Source: Blepharisma stoltei | Taxonomy: Eukaryota > Ciliophora > Heterotrichea > Heterotrichida > Blepharismidae | Reading direction: 5' to 3' | NCBI GenBank assembly: GCA_914767885.1 | Contig: CAJZBQ010000053.1 | Coordinates: 1,772,501 to 1,836,500 of the forward strand | Length of the DNA stretch: 64,000 nt | Part shown: one piece after another, positions 19,855-30,503 of the stretch | Position numbering within the stretch: the first letter of the stretch is position 1 | Layout: each line of letters begins with the position of its first letter | Program-made: the position numbers and the translations under genes | The notes under the pieces: model-generated | What the model was told of the DNA's origin: nothing | Seen by the model: the letters and a program-made list of their open reading frames with translations, nothing else | Database searches by the model: none

Positions 19855-20856
19855 ATGAGGCCAATACTCATCAGCTGCCATACAAGACCAGTGATTGCCG
19901 TAAAATTCAACAAAGACGGCGATCTTTTCTTCACAGGAAGCTTTGATGGGAAAGTCTCAGTATTTTGGTCAGAGCCAGTTGAAAGATTAGGGACATTTGC
20001 TTGTGATGGTGCAATAAAGGCATTTACAGTCTCAGACGATTCCAAATATATTGTTATCGGCACAGCCATCAACGGAATCTTTATTTTTGAAGTGGAAACC
20101 GGACTAAAGGTCAAAACACTTGAATTCTCCAACAAAATCCATGTAAGAGACGTCGATTTCTCAATGGGCAGTCAAGAATTCTTTATGATCAGCTATGAAA
20201 GTGACGTGAAAAAGCAGTCAGTGGTTTACTCATACGACTTTGAGACTGTTCTTAACAGAGAACAGCCAGCTAGAAGAGAAATCCGTAGAAGGGATATAGA
20301 TCATTATTACAGAGGAGCCTGGGGATACCTAAATAAAACCATTGTTCTTGGAACACAAAATGGGTGCATTGATGTCGTTGACACAAAAACCAAAGAACTC
20401 TTATTAAGCTATCGCCCTCATACAAACCAAATAACAAGTTTGGCTTTTTCTCCTGACTACAGCATGCTCATTACTGCCTCAAGAGACTGTTTTGCCAAGA
20501 TTCTAGACCCAGAAACTCTTAAAGAAAAAAGAGTTTTTAACGCCCAAAGACCATTGAACTCTGCTATTATTTCACCATTAATGCTTAATGAAGGGAACCC
20601 TAAATACCATTGCTTAGTAGCTGGAGGCCAAGAAGCAAGAGATGTGACAACCACTGCAACAGACCAAGGAGGATTTGAAATAACATTTTACAATATGATC
20701 TTTGAAAGAGAAGTCGGCAGTGTAAGAGGCCATTTCGGTCCTGTGCACTCAGTCGCAGTACACCCAAGAGGCCACATGTTTGTGACTGGCTCAGAAGATG
20801 GTACAGCTAGAGTACACATGCTTGATCAAGATTACTTCACCCCAGCATATGATTAA
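19855..20856 (+). CDS. EIF3I: Translation initiation factor eIF3 subunit i (WD40), 333 aa
   Basis: Uninterrupted. Starts MRPILISCHTRPVIAVKFNKDGDLFFTGSFDGKVSVFWS, where most eIF3i begin MKPILLxGHxRxLTxIKFNxEGDLLFSxxKD. WD40 blades run through the protein, ending with GGFEITFYNMIFEREVGSVRGHFGPVHSVAVHPRGHMFVTGSEDGTARVHMLDQDYF, the diagnostic eIF3i C-terminal end. Length fits the family (about 325-340). It is a scaffold subunit of the eIF3 complex in the cytoplasm. No TGA codons and no inserts, as often in highly expressed genes. The preceding 230 nt and a MITE separate it from the coiled-coil gene. Confidence 0.95.
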   Translation: MRPILISCHTRPVIAVKFNKDGDLFFTGSFDGKVSVFWSEPVERLGTFACDGAIKAFTVSDDSKYIVIGTAINGIFIFEVETGLKVKTLEFSNKIHVRDVDFSMGSQEFFMISYESDVKKQSVVYSYDFETVLNREQPARREIRRRDIDHYYRGAWGYLNKTIVLGTQNGCIDVVDTKTKELLLSYRPHTNQITSLAFSPDYSMLITASRDCFAKILDPETLKEKRVFNAQRPLNSAIISPLMLNEGNPKYHCLVAGGQEARDVTTTATDQGGFEITFYNMIFEREVGSVRGHFGPVHSVAVHPRGHMFVTGSEDGTARVHMLDQDYFTPAYD

Positions 20857-20990
20857 CAAAGTAAACATAACAAAGTTCTTAATATCTATGATCCAGAAGT
20901 AAAGGTTTTAATGATCCATTTTATCTTTCAACAAAATATTTTTTAATTATAGTCTATTTTGTTGATAATTTATTAAAAACTTAATTGGAT

Positions 20991-22353
20991 ATGACTACTC
21001 TGGCAAGGAAGCAGAATTTGTCAAATGACTACCAAGAGAACGAGAAAACTCAGCATAACTGCTATGAGTGGGATGAAAACACACAAGGAAAAAACTCAGA
21101 AGAAGCATTTAACAGTCCAAACGATGGAAGAATCAGGCATAATTGTAGGAGAAATACGTTCACAACGCCAGAAAATTCTAATGAAAATATCATTGTCACA
21201 ACCAAGCCTACACATAGACGTACAATTAGTGGCTCACATGATTATTATTGTGATTTATTCAGCTTCTCAACAAATCAGTCTCCTCCTTCAAGTGAAATGG
21301 AAAATAAATACAAGAAAGTCATAGCATGGATCTCAAATAATGAGTACTTATCTGTAAATGAATCAAATGAATTTAAATGAGAAGCTGAAGAAATGAGGGG
21401 GAATGATGAAAAACAAACGAACTCTTGTAAAAAAGAGGTTAAAACAGTGCTTGAGCTTGGTGACTTTGAGGAAATGATAAAAGTCATCAATGAGAGAGAA
21501 AATACGATGAAGCATTATTTGCTAAATTCACTTTTAATTTGAAACGAAATATATGCTTCAATTTGAAAGGGGTTAATTTTTTGAACAAAATAGTTTTTTA
21601 TAGTAAATAAATACAAAATTTTAACATAAGATGAATAAAAAGATTTTAAATTTTATTTGTGTAGTATTCTATTTATTCCCCATTTAATATAGAGCAAGAA
21701 ATATAAAAATTTTCGATTTATATAAAATTAGCCTTATATTAAATTTGTGCCAAATTGAAGGCATAGCTATTATTATTTTAGCTAATTTTATTTCAATTTA
21801 ATAGCTAATATCCTTAAAATCCAAAATTACCATCATTTTTGATCCAGCTTAAAGGGGGATAAGCAAAAAGAAAGAAATCAAGGAGTTTGCAATAAAACAA
21901 ATTAAGCGAGCTGACAGTCCAGCCAGCGATGCTGATAAAAAGCAACAAAAAGGATTGTTAAACATAGAAAACAATGATAATAAACTACAAAAAAAGAAAG
22001 AAAAATTCACACATATGTCTGAACAAGTAAAAAGAGACCCTATTGAAAAAAATAAAGATCATTCTTCAACTGGATTTTTCCGAAAAAGCAATGACAATAA
22101 ATCTGAAATTAAAAATTTCCTGCATAAATTGAGTGTAAATAAAGGGAGCGAAAGCAATGCAATTCTGATTTCATCACGAAAAATAAATCTCGGAAAAAAG
22201 GATAAAAAGGGTGATAATGAAAAACCTGAAAAGCTAGAAAAGCCAGACAAGCCTCGAATTGTTCCCAAAAAGGAAGCTCGAACAGGAACAATTCACCATA
22301 GTCCTCTGCAAAAAAGAGGAAACATTGAAAAAATAGCAAAGCTCATTCGCTAG
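20991..22353 (+). CDS. Unknown charged low-complexity protein, interrupted, 341 aa after excision
   Basis: Not recognised. Segments 20991-21524 and 21862-22353, stop TAG at 22351-22353. The N-terminal half is rich in Asn, Ser and Glu; the C-terminal half is very Lys-rich (KKDKKGDNEKPEKLEKPDKPRIVPKKE). A short central region (KTVLELGDFEEMIKVINERENTMKHYLLSKKKEIKEFAIKQ) is helical. In-frame TGA codes Trp at 21378. Removing a 337-nt family-2 insert at TAA leaves 342 codons. Probably a disordered nuclear or cytoskeletal protein; no function assigned. Confidence 0.65.
21523..21862. mobile_element. Family-2 MITE in unknown gene
   Basis: TAA at 21523-21525 and 21860-21862. Left end is a hairpin of degenerate tttaaattggaac units (cttttaatttgaaacg...cttcaatttgaaagggg then TTAAT); right end has cttaaaggggga. 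Joining gives HYLLSKKKEIKEF in frame. Confidence 0.78.
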
Positions 22354-22426
22354 AGAATGTATTTACTATTCTTTCCTTAGTATTTATGGCATGTTTATAA
22401 TTTGGACAATAATTAATCTTTATTTA

Positions 22427-23917
22427 TTATTTCCTTTTTATTATTTCTCTAATAGTGATTACTGCTCTTTCTGATTCTTTAGTTAAAGCTTGCTTATTCA
22501 TTGTATTTTCTAAATCAGAAGCCAAATGTGGGTTTTCTCTGACAACATCAGCAATCTTATCTATCGTATCATTTCTTCTTACAGGAGTTACCACGTTTCT
22601 TCTAATATCAGTAATATAACGGAACCCAGGAGTAAGCTGGCCATGGCATGTCATTATTGCGTTTTTTATTTCTGGGTTTAAATTGATCTCTTCGAAGCTT
22701 TTATTGGCGTCATCCCATGCTAATTCTTCGATATAATCGAATAAGAGTTTTGAAAAGTGCTCAGAAGCATCCCTAGGAAGCTCAGAGGAAAGAAAGTCCA
22801 TGCTGTGGTAAAGAATTGAGTTATTTATGTGAAGCGAGCTTAAATAGTGAATTCTATCATCTTCAGAGGAGTACAGGTAAAACGGCTCTTCAGGCGATGT
22901 AAATTTGCGGCAAATTTGGATTCCTCCTTTGATGTCACATGAAATATCACAAATCCCTAACAGTCTTCCATTTAAAGTTTTTATATCATCAACTGTGAGC
23001 ATCTTTGGATATTTTGAGTCCCAATAGATCGCATGGACTAGGCATGATAGTTTGGCAGCATATTTTTTAAACACACTTTTATACATCTCAGGGTTTTCTT
23101 GATACTCTGCTCTGTCAAATCCATCGTCAGAGAACCTTCTATAAATATACCTAATAGGGAAACGCACAATGTAAATTTTAAACCTCGATTGTTCATTTGG
23201 TGTAAAATTTTCTAATTGTTCTGGCTCTATAAACTCATGAGGAAGCTTAGTGAGAATATTCAAAGCCCCACTTGCGCATCTGCCATTCCCAGTTACTCCG
23301 AAAATCATCGGAACAACAGAAGGGTGGAAGCCATCGTGGGAAATAATTTCTCCAATGTGCTCTATACTTTCATAAATATCTGCCAAACTTCTGTACATAT
23401 ATGCGAACCCTTGAAGTAAAAATGGAGTTGAGATGTGCTTCATGAGCAAATACTTCCCCAAGCCTTGCAAAAAATCGACCATCCCAGCTGATCCCGCAAA
23501 GGTGCCAAATGCAACAAGTCTGTTGTGTGGAGGCTCTAAAGACTTTATGCACTCATAGTCAATCAGGCGAATTTGCTTTTCAAGAAATGCATCAAGGAGT
23601 GGCATATTGTAAGGCTGGCCTTTTAAGGTATGTGAGAAAAGCATATAGGTGCGATTTGGGATCAGCTCATCGGTGGGAATTTCTTTGACACCGATAATCA
23701 GCTTTGCTGGGGTTAAATCTTCTGTGAGCTCTGCTCCTGCTTCTGCAAACTCAATATCTGAAAAGCATCTGTTTGTTGAAGGCTGGACAAGGACTCTGAT
23801 TCCTTCGTTTATAAGACGTTTGACATCCTGAGGAGTTATGGCAACTCTTCTTTCCCAGTATGTTTTTGTTTCTCTTCTTATTCCAATTACACCTTGTTGT
23901 CCTTCCATCTTTGGCAA
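22427..23917 (-). CDS. Lysine-ketoglutarate reductase-like protein (AASS N-terminal domain), 496 aa
   Basis: Uninterrupted, no TGA codons. The N-terminus IGIRRETKTYWERRVAITPQDVKRLINEGIRVLVQPSTNRCFSDIEFAEAGAEL matches the alanine-dehydrogenase/PNT-type fold of lysine-ketoglutarate reductase (first half of aminoadipic semialdehyde synthase). KEIPTDELIPNRTYMLFSHTLKGQPYNMPLLD and IRLIDYECI are further landmarks. GVTGNGRCASGALNIL looks like the dinucleotide-binding turn. At 496 aa it corresponds to the LKR part only; the saccharopine dehydrogenase domain is absent. It would convert lysine and 2-oxoglutarate to saccharopine. A shorter start at the second Met (MEGQQG) is possible. Confidence 0.87.
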   Translation of the reverse strand: MPKMEGQQGVIGIRRETKTYWERRVAITPQDVKRLINEGIRVLVQPSTNRCFSDIEFAEAGAELTEDLTPAKLIIGVKEIPTDELIPNRTYMLFSHTLKGQPYNMPLLDAFLEKQIRLIDYECIKSLEPPHNRLVAFGTFAGSAGMVDFLQGLGKYLLMKHISTPFLLQGFAYMYRSLADIYESIEHIGEIISHDGFHPSVVPMIFGVTGNGRCASGALNILTKLPHEFIEPEQLENFTPNEQSRFKIYIVRFPIRYIYRRFSDDGFDRAEYQENPEMYKSVFKKYAAKLSCLVHAIYWDSKYPKMLTVDDIKTLNGRLLGICDISCDIKGGIQICRKFTSPEEPFYLYSSEDDRIHYLSSLHINNSILYHSMDFLSSELPRDASEHFSKLLFDYIEELAWDDANKSFEEINLNPEIKNAIMTCHGQLTPGFRYITDIRRNVVTPVRRNDTIDKIADVVRENPHLASDLENTMNKQALTKESERAVITIREIIKRK

Positions 23918-23951
23918 ATAAATGTGTGATTAAATAAGGATAATGAAACTT

Positions 23952-24291
23952 TCACTCCTCCCTTTTAAATTGGAACAAAAATCCTGCACCAATAAAAGGA
24001 TGGTTAATTTTTTGTTAAACAAAATTGTATATTAAATTTTTCTTACATAAAAATATTGATAAATTTTTTAAAAATTAACAAAAAGTAATTGAAGAAAATA
24101 GTCTATTCAGTGTGAAAACTGTTTAAATAATATTCTGCACTTTTCCATCAAAACTAATTTTATAAAAATTAGTATGTTTGGCCAATAAAAATTTCCTATG
24201 AAAAAAATTGTTCTAATTTAAAGGGCTTTTAAAGTATACAGAAAATAGAAATTTACCGATATTTTGTTCCAATATTAAAGGGGGAGAATCA
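23952..24291. mobile_element. Family-2 MITE, intergenic
   Basis: TCA at 23952-23954 and 24289-24291. Ends: ctcctcccttttaaattggaacaaaa and ttttgttccaatattaaagggggag; the left end is followed by its degenerate complement. The last two bases before the right TCA are extra. Flank is TCA, not TA. Confidence 0.75.
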
Positions 24292-24589
24292 GTATGATAT
24301 AAAGCATTATAGCATGCAACCTCCTAAATAATATCTAAATTCTTGCACAATTTTGTTATAGAATTAAAACACTTATTGAATCTTTTAATTAAATTTTTTT
24401 TTGAGCCAATTTCATTAACTGCTTTTAAATATTTCATTGATTTTATGCTAAAGTTTCAATTATTTAAAAACTTTGTGTAAGAGCAGCTTCTCTTATAGAA
24501 TAGAAGACTTATACTGCGGACATCAATATGGAAGTTTTAAAAAATTACTCTGCCTACAACTTATGCATCTAATATAATTTATCTTTTTC
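24292..24589. other. AT-rich intergenic spacer
   Basis: 298 nt of AT-rich sequence between a family-2 and an old family-1 element. I see no gene in it. Confidence 0.4.
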
Positions 24590-24735
24590 TAAATTCCCCA
24601 ATCCGTAACTGAACAAAACAATTGGAAATCTCCCTATTTTCGAGTAAAAAGCCAACATACATGAGTTAACAAAAAATTGTTTATGAAAACATATTTGATA
24701 TATAAATGATAATTATTATAATGAAATCTCTAGCT

Positions 24736-25645
24736 TAGTCTTAGTTAAATTTTATAGAGTAGCTCCCGTCAGGTCCGAAGGTCCTTTTCTTCCGCCTTTT
24801 GGACGCCTCGCTTGCTTTCCTTGCCCTGCTTCCAGTGTGCACCTAAGTGCCACAGGCTACCACTCAGCTCCTTCCGGTCATGGGGCTTGGTCATGCTATC
24901 CCGGAAGTAGGCGAACTGGGTCACCGTGCTTCACGTCGCCAGACTAGGGTTAGAGCTAAGGATTAACTCCTTACTCCCCCCCCCCCCTCCGTGAGCGAAC
25001 AAAAAAATTTTGTTCGCTCACGGAGGGGGGTTAATTTTTTTTTTTTAAAAAAAATTTATATATAAATTTTATAAAAAATATTTTTTTCGAAATTTAAAAA
25101 AATCCTAATTTGCAAAATTTGGGAAGCAAATATTAATTTAATTTGCAAAATTTATGTTTTAAAACGCAATTTGTTTAAAATTAAACAGAATTAGCTCTAG
25201 ATTTCATTATACTAATTATCACTTATATATCAAAATTTTTTTCCATTAAAATTTTTTCTATTAAAAAATTTTTGTTCACTCACGGAGGGTGGGTTTTTGG
25301 TCAAAAAAATGGCGATTTTTCTAATGGTTTTGTTCGCTCACGGAGGGGGGGGAGTTAGCTCTTGTCGGCTCCTGCCATGCCCTCCAAATTGGCACTAGCG
25401 GTCCCTAGAGGAAAACCCTTTTTGCCCCGTGTCCTATCGGGAAAACCCTTTTTGCCCCGTGTCCTATCGGGAAAACCCTAGGATCGTCGTTGCTGGACTG
25501 GGAGGGAAACCTAGCTGGACACAAACTACCAGTACCCATTCCAGACCTTTCCCTGGGCGGATTGACTTCAGGCCGCAGCAAGGTCCCCAATCTCGCCGCA
25601 GTTCTGGGAGAGGATGGGTCGGTGTCGTCGCCATTTTATTTGTGT
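24736..25645 (-). mobile_element. SINE-like element inside old MITE
   Basis: Target duplication atgaaatctctagct (15 bp) at 24721-24735 and 25646-25660. The head complement (CGCCATTTTATTTGTGT) is at the right. It contains a 30-bp tandem duplication near 25409-25475 (ttttgccccgtgtcctatcg units) and a young MITE at 24971-25357. Confidence 0.8.
24971..25357. mobile_element. Young family-1 MITE, innermost of three nested elements
   Basis: TTA at 24971-24973 and 25355-25357. Nearly the same sequence as the copy at 7022-7411. Clean hairpin at the left, so recent. Confidence 0.88.
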
Positions 25646-25828
25646 ATGAAATCTCTAGCTATTTCTATTTAATTTTAAACAACTTGCATTTTAAAACATA
25701 AATTCTAGAAATTAAATTAATTTTTACTTCTCAATTTTTGCGAATTGGGATCATCTTAAATTTCTATAAATTTTATATATAAATTTTTAACAAAAATATT
25801 AGCCCACTCCTATTAAATTGGAGGATAA

Positions 25829-26983
25829 GTCATTGATATATAAACATACCGAGCAATTCATTTTTGTTGGACATTTGCTCCGTGTCACTTGATAGGACAT
25901 TTTGGTAGTGTGACATTCCTCGGATATTTTTGGCCAAAATGTTTTCCTTGTAATAAATTTGATAGAATTTAACGAATTTTTGCTCAAGAAAATATTATGA
26001 CCAAAAATCCGAAACGAGGAAAAAAATTCCTATAAAACGGCTGGCTCTTCGTGCGACACATACATAAAAATGGCGTGGCAAATCATCCTGTCCTCTTAAT
26101 ATCTGTAGCCAGACGAGAGAGCCTGGGGGTCTTTTGGAAGGGAGAGCAGCATTCGGTATGTGCATCCGGCGGGGTTTTACTTGCTCTGGTGGAGCGCTAG
26201 CCAGCTCACATCTAGGGCAAGGTTTTACCCCGAGGAGGATAGAACTTGGAATTTGGAAAGGGTAGCCTAAATGGACAGAGAGCCTTCGCTTAGCTAATCG
26301 GACATTTTCCCAGCGGGATACCAGGAGTTGTGCCCTGAGCTACAAGTTTCACCTGGGCCTGGGCAGATAACCTGACAAAAAAATTTGCTTTCGAATTTTA
26401 GGAAAAGGCAACCTCGTTGACGTACGGCACGGCGACCCAGCGTCTTTACCTCTGGGTAGCAAAGGCAACACAAGCCTTAGGCTATGAATCAGACTGGCAA
26501 AAAGGGTGGGTGCGAAGCAAGTGTCGTGCAAAGCCTTTTCAAGGTTGCCTGGAGCTTCTATATAATAAATTAATAAATAAATGATTGAATGGCTCTTTGT
26601 GTAACACTTCCTCAGAAATTTTTGGTCAAAATTTTTCCTCGCGAAGCAAAAAAATTTATCATCTGCTGCTTTAATTTCTTAATGGTTCTGGCGAGCCAAA
26701 AAGAAGATTCACGTGAAATTTCAGGATTTTCGCATATGAAATCCCTTTTTGGGCTCGTCAAAACCTTCAAAAAATTAATGCAAAGCATAATAAAAATTTT
26801 ATCAAATGCCTCACAAGGATCAAAACCCCCTGAAAATTCCACATGATGAAATTTTCGGATCAAAAGGCATTCACCAAAATTACTTATATTCAATTAATAA
26901 ATTGATATAGAATTTTAAAAATTACTCTAAAGACACAGTGTATACTAGAAAGCTTATTCTTCTAAAAAAATCGATATATATAT
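25829..26983. other. Intergenic region holding a SINE-like element
   Basis: No gene seen. Apart from the retroelement at 26060-26589 it contains AT-rich sequence with imperfect inverted stretches (ggatatttttggccaaaatg at 25920-25940; tttttggtcaaaatttttcc near 26618) that recall the 8-bp-duplication element in the cyclase gene. This may be a decayed copy of that element; unproven. Confidence 0.4.
26060..26589 (+). mobile_element. SINE-like element, intergenic (530 bp)
   Basis: Target duplication of 18 bp with three mismatches (tggctcttcgtgcgacac at 26042-26059; tggctctttgtgtaacac at 26590-26607). Head ACATACATAAAAATGGCG, tail of AATAAATT units. The mismatches make it one of the older copies. 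Confidence 0.78.
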
Positions 26984-29900
26984 TTATTTATCAAGTAAAA
27001 CTCTATATCCACACCAATTCCAAAGGGTATCTCTTTTTTCTTCTTCTATATAGCTCATAAGCGTTTCGCATGGTCCATCTCTCTCTCCTTTAATCTCCTG
27101 TGCATTAATAAATTCTTGCATCGCCTGATCTCATTCCCCAATAAAATAATGATTTAAAGCTTTTTCAAAGGCGTTTATAAATCTTTTACTGACTCCAGCT
27201 TTCATCAATTTCAGGTCTTCATCGTCATCTCACAAATTGCAAACTGAATAATCTCCATTTTTGCATTGAAATAACAATTTTTCTCTCGAGATCCTTGCTA
27301 GAACTCTTTCATGCTTCAGTTCTTCTTGAGTGCCCGATTTTTCTGCTACTGGTGTAAGATTACACAAATTCAAATCACATGTAAAGAGCTCAATAGGCTC
27401 TTTGCTGCCTTTGACAGTAACTCTATCAATTTTTCGGAATTTAGATTTCGTTACATTTGAAAAAAGATTGTACAAAGCATCACTTATGAGTAAAGGAACA
27501 TGGCTCCATGTCAAATGACAGTGATTTTTGACAGTATACATTTCACTGAAATACATTGGTCGAAAATTTTAATAGTGTGACATTTGATCGAAAATTAACT
27601 TTTTTTTTCGGTCAAATGACTCAGTATTAAAAAGTTTCAACCAATTTTCGGCCAAAAATACTTCGGTGAAATGGACACTATCAAAAAGCCAATGTCATTG
27701 GTCCTGCACCCAAGGAACACCAAACTGCTTTGTAGCAGCTTCAAGCCTGGAAGCTAAGTTTACATTCGGTGATAAATAAGAAGCATCAATTTTAAACTCA
27801 CTTCCAATAGCCCCTTCTATAGCCCATCCTTGGTGCATACCAAATCCCATTTTGACAGCATACCCTGGCATTCTTTCAAGCAGGCCAGGATTTTGCTTAT
27901 ATTTCAATATCCTTTCACTTTTATTGATTTCAGCAATGATTTTAACAAAACTTATTACAGCCATATCAGCTATTTCTTTAACCATGATATTTCTATGCAG
28001 AATTTTGCCTTCAGGATTTTTCGGGTCATCTTTTATAGCCTCTTCAGGAAATTTCCAACAAAGTAAAAAGGCATCTCCAATGTTTTTATTAGCAGTCCCT
28101 GAGTATTTATCGACTAAGCTATGAACTATATAAGCAATTTCATTAACGAAATTCAAAACATTTTCTTGGAGAACTTCTGTAGTATCAGTGAAATTTCTGA
28201 TATCACAAAACCCAAATATGCAAATTGTGTATTTTCCAGGAATCATAGGATCGACTTCTCCCCCTCCTTTTTTTATATTTAAAGCAATAATCTCTGATCC
28301 AGCTTCTCCAAACCCTAGTGCAAGGAGCAGCCCAATTTTCGTTATGGTTTCTTCTAAAAATGCAGTTTCCATTGACTCAATTTTTTTCTTCTTCTTTATT
28401 CCAGTAATTTCATTGATGACTGCATCCCTTTCTTCTTTTTGTGCAGCGGAAAGTGGATTTTCTGCTATCCTTGATATCTTTTCTATCATATTTTCTAAAG
28501 GAGTCAAAAGGATTTTCTGAAAATCATTTGATAGAAAGGCTATAGCGGCCATGATGATTAAGCATAAATAAATGGTTTGCAAGACATTAAGTTTTGCTTC
28601 CAACTGAGATTTGCCTCTCAAATCAAAGACTGCAAAGCATGAATAATAGTAAAAATGTGTGGTATTATATACATAAGCATAAGCTTTTTCTGAATTTCTT
28701 AGTTTTTTAGGGTCGATACTTGTTGCTCATTTTTTCCTGTGTTTCACCTCTAAATAAATTAATGGATAAACACTGTCTTTGTGCTTTTTAATATAATTAT
28801 TCCAAGCGATTAAAAATGATTCATGATTGTGCCCGACTTTATCAAGGACATCAAGTCCATATTGGTAGGATGAATTTTGGTCTTCATAAAGCGATGATTT
28901 AAAAACTGGCATAACAACTATGATGATTAAGACCAAAAAAATAACTCTTTTAATGGTGATTTCTTTTAGTGCCTTTCCGATGTTACTTTTTTCAATTTCC
29001 ACATTCTCATTTGCATTATTTGCCTCTATTGCATCTTGATTCTCATCTGGAAGAATTTCTGCTAGTGTTGTCATTATTGCTGAATTTTCTTGATTTTTGT
29101 CTGAAACTGCAGAAGAAAAAGACCGGGAAGCAGAACCTGGCCCATCACTTAAACTATCTGGAGGAGAAGATTCACCAATTGGTGGGAGTGTAATTAAATT
29201 TTCTTTAACAAATTTTTCATTCTGCCGTCTGAGTTCAGGCCTTTTTCTTCGGGCTGCATTTTTGATAGCTTTGGCTATTTTAAATAGCGTTGCAACTCTT
29301 ATGAGTCGAATAACTCTGACGATTCTTATAATTCTTGCACCTTTTCCAGCTTGGCGAGCGGTTGCAGTTTTATCTGCTTGATTAGATATACATAAAAATG
29401 GTGACGACAGACCACCCGACCTCTCGACCCTATTTCTTCAACACTTGCAAGCAACTGCCCAGTGTCGAGGATTTGCCTAACGAGAAGCTGGGAGTTCGAC
29501 CCAGGTATTTGGCCCTCAGACTCCAGGAGCCATGGAAGTCAAGACTGGTGCGCGAATACCTCGTTTACGGCAACAGGGAAGGTGTCCGCCGGGATTCCTC
29601 AGGGATGATGAGCGTGCAGGGGTGCAAATCCCCGGCCCTTGCGAAAGCGAATGGCATAATCTAATCTAATCTAATCTAATCTAATCTGCTTGATTAGGCT
29701 TGCCATCGTCACTTATCCCAAGCATCGAATTTCAAATTCAGCCAACATCGAAGGCCATCGTTATTGTTGCAATAATATCAAGCCAAAAATAAAAACTGTT
29801 AAAATAGTTGTCTCTTGAAATAGAGGATAGTATAATTTCAACACCAAAGAAAGATAGGCAAATAGTAGTCATTGTGTAAAAATCTTCATCTACGCTCATT

Positions 29901-30136
29901 GGTGTTGCCCAAAGTCTGATGTCATCAGCAAATAGGGCTCATAATGTAAGCATCATCATAAAAGTTTGCACAACTCAATGGTCTAACGCTTTTGATAGGC
30001 ACACTTTTCATCTTGGCTTTGATTTTTCGTTGCTTTTTGGAGATAATGTAAAGGCTTTATTATGATTATCACTGGTATCGATTATTGTATTGCGAAAACG
30101 TGTTTGATTTCTTTCAAATTCAATGAGACCATTCAT
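26984..30136 (-). CDS. Voltage-sensor / adenylyl (guanylyl) cyclase fusion protein, interrupted, 873 aa after excision
   Basis: Start ATG 30134-30136, stop TAA 26984-26986. Four N-terminal membrane segments end in a voltage-sensor S4 helix (ARIIRIVRVIRLIRVATLFKI, Arg at every third position). No pore loop follows. Then come two more membrane helices around a short outside loop, a linker, and one class III cyclase domain (YTICIFGFCDIRNFTDTTE, NKNIGDAFLLCW, ASYLSPNVNLASRLEAATKQFGVP, RKIDRVTVKGSKEPIEL). Channel-like domains fused to adenylyl cyclase are known from Paramecium, Tetrahymena and Plasmodium. About nine Trp are TGA. A SINE-like element lies between S3 and S4 and an 8-bp-duplication element in the catalytic domain; removing 312 and 219 nt leaves 874 codons. 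Confidence 0.87.
27501..27711. mobile_element. 211-bp inverted-repeat element with 8-bp target duplication, in cyclase catalytic domain
   Basis: Direct repeat aaggaaca at 27493-27500 and 27712-27719. The ends are imperfect inverted repeats of about 55 nt (atgacagtgatttttgacag / ctatcaaaaagccaatgtcat, then catttcactgaa / ttcggtgaaatg, then ggtcgaaaatt / aattttcggcc). 8-bp duplications are typical of hAT-like and some other transposons. Removal gives TKQFGVPLLISDALYNLFS, the expected cyclase sequence. Confidence 0.82.
29386..29683 (+). mobile_element. SINE-like element in cyclase gene (298 bp)
   Basis: Target duplication atctgcttgattag (14 bp, exact) at 29372-29385 and 29684-29697. Head ATACATAAAAATGGTGACG, tail of five TAATC units. 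Close relative of the element at 42253. A GGGTGCAAATCCCC stretch near the 3' end loosely resembles a pol III B box. Confidence 0.9.
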
Positions 30137-30503
30137 GCCGAGCTTAGATTAATTATCCATGAAACTGCTGAGAAAATTTTAACTTAATTACTTTATATAT
30201 CAAAATATATTATTAAAATAAACATATATAAAATAAATCTAATCGCTCTTAAAGAGTAATTTTCAAAAATACTAACTTAGGGGTAAGAAATAAAAGTAAT
30301 GCCGCAAAAATTGCTATGTAGGTATAATTTTGTTTGTATAAGGCAAACTTGCACTGATTCTATATAAGATATAGGGTGTTAAGTTATCGATAAGTTTGAA
30401 TATAAAGAATCTAATTTCATTTTCTATGAAAGTAAGTCCATAGATCTTTTGAAAAACTAAAAGATTATTAAAGCTACCTTAATTTTAAATAACGATAATT
30501 ATC
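30137..30503. other. Intergenic spacer between cyclase and ABCA copy 1
   Basis: 367 nt AT-rich. Upstream region of the cyclase and downstream of the transporter, both on the minus strand. Nothing else recognised. Confidence 0.45.

Larger units (their letters stand above)
24590..25828. mobile_element. Old family-1 MITE split by a SINE-like element that carries a young MITE
   Basis: TAA at 24590-24592 and 25826-25828. The left end (ttccccaatccgtaactgaacaaaac) and right end (actcctattaaattggagg) are strongly decayed, but the body retains the family-1 order of motifs (gataattattataatgaaatctctagct ... tttaaacaacttgcattttaaaac). A SINE-like element entered at 24736-25645, and a fresh MITE later entered that one. 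Confidence 0.75.

Noticed and set aside
29590..29640. tRNA gene or tRNA-derived SINE head
   Set aside because: Only a weak B-box-like stretch (GGTGCAAATCCCC) and no cloverleaf or A box that I could fold by eye.
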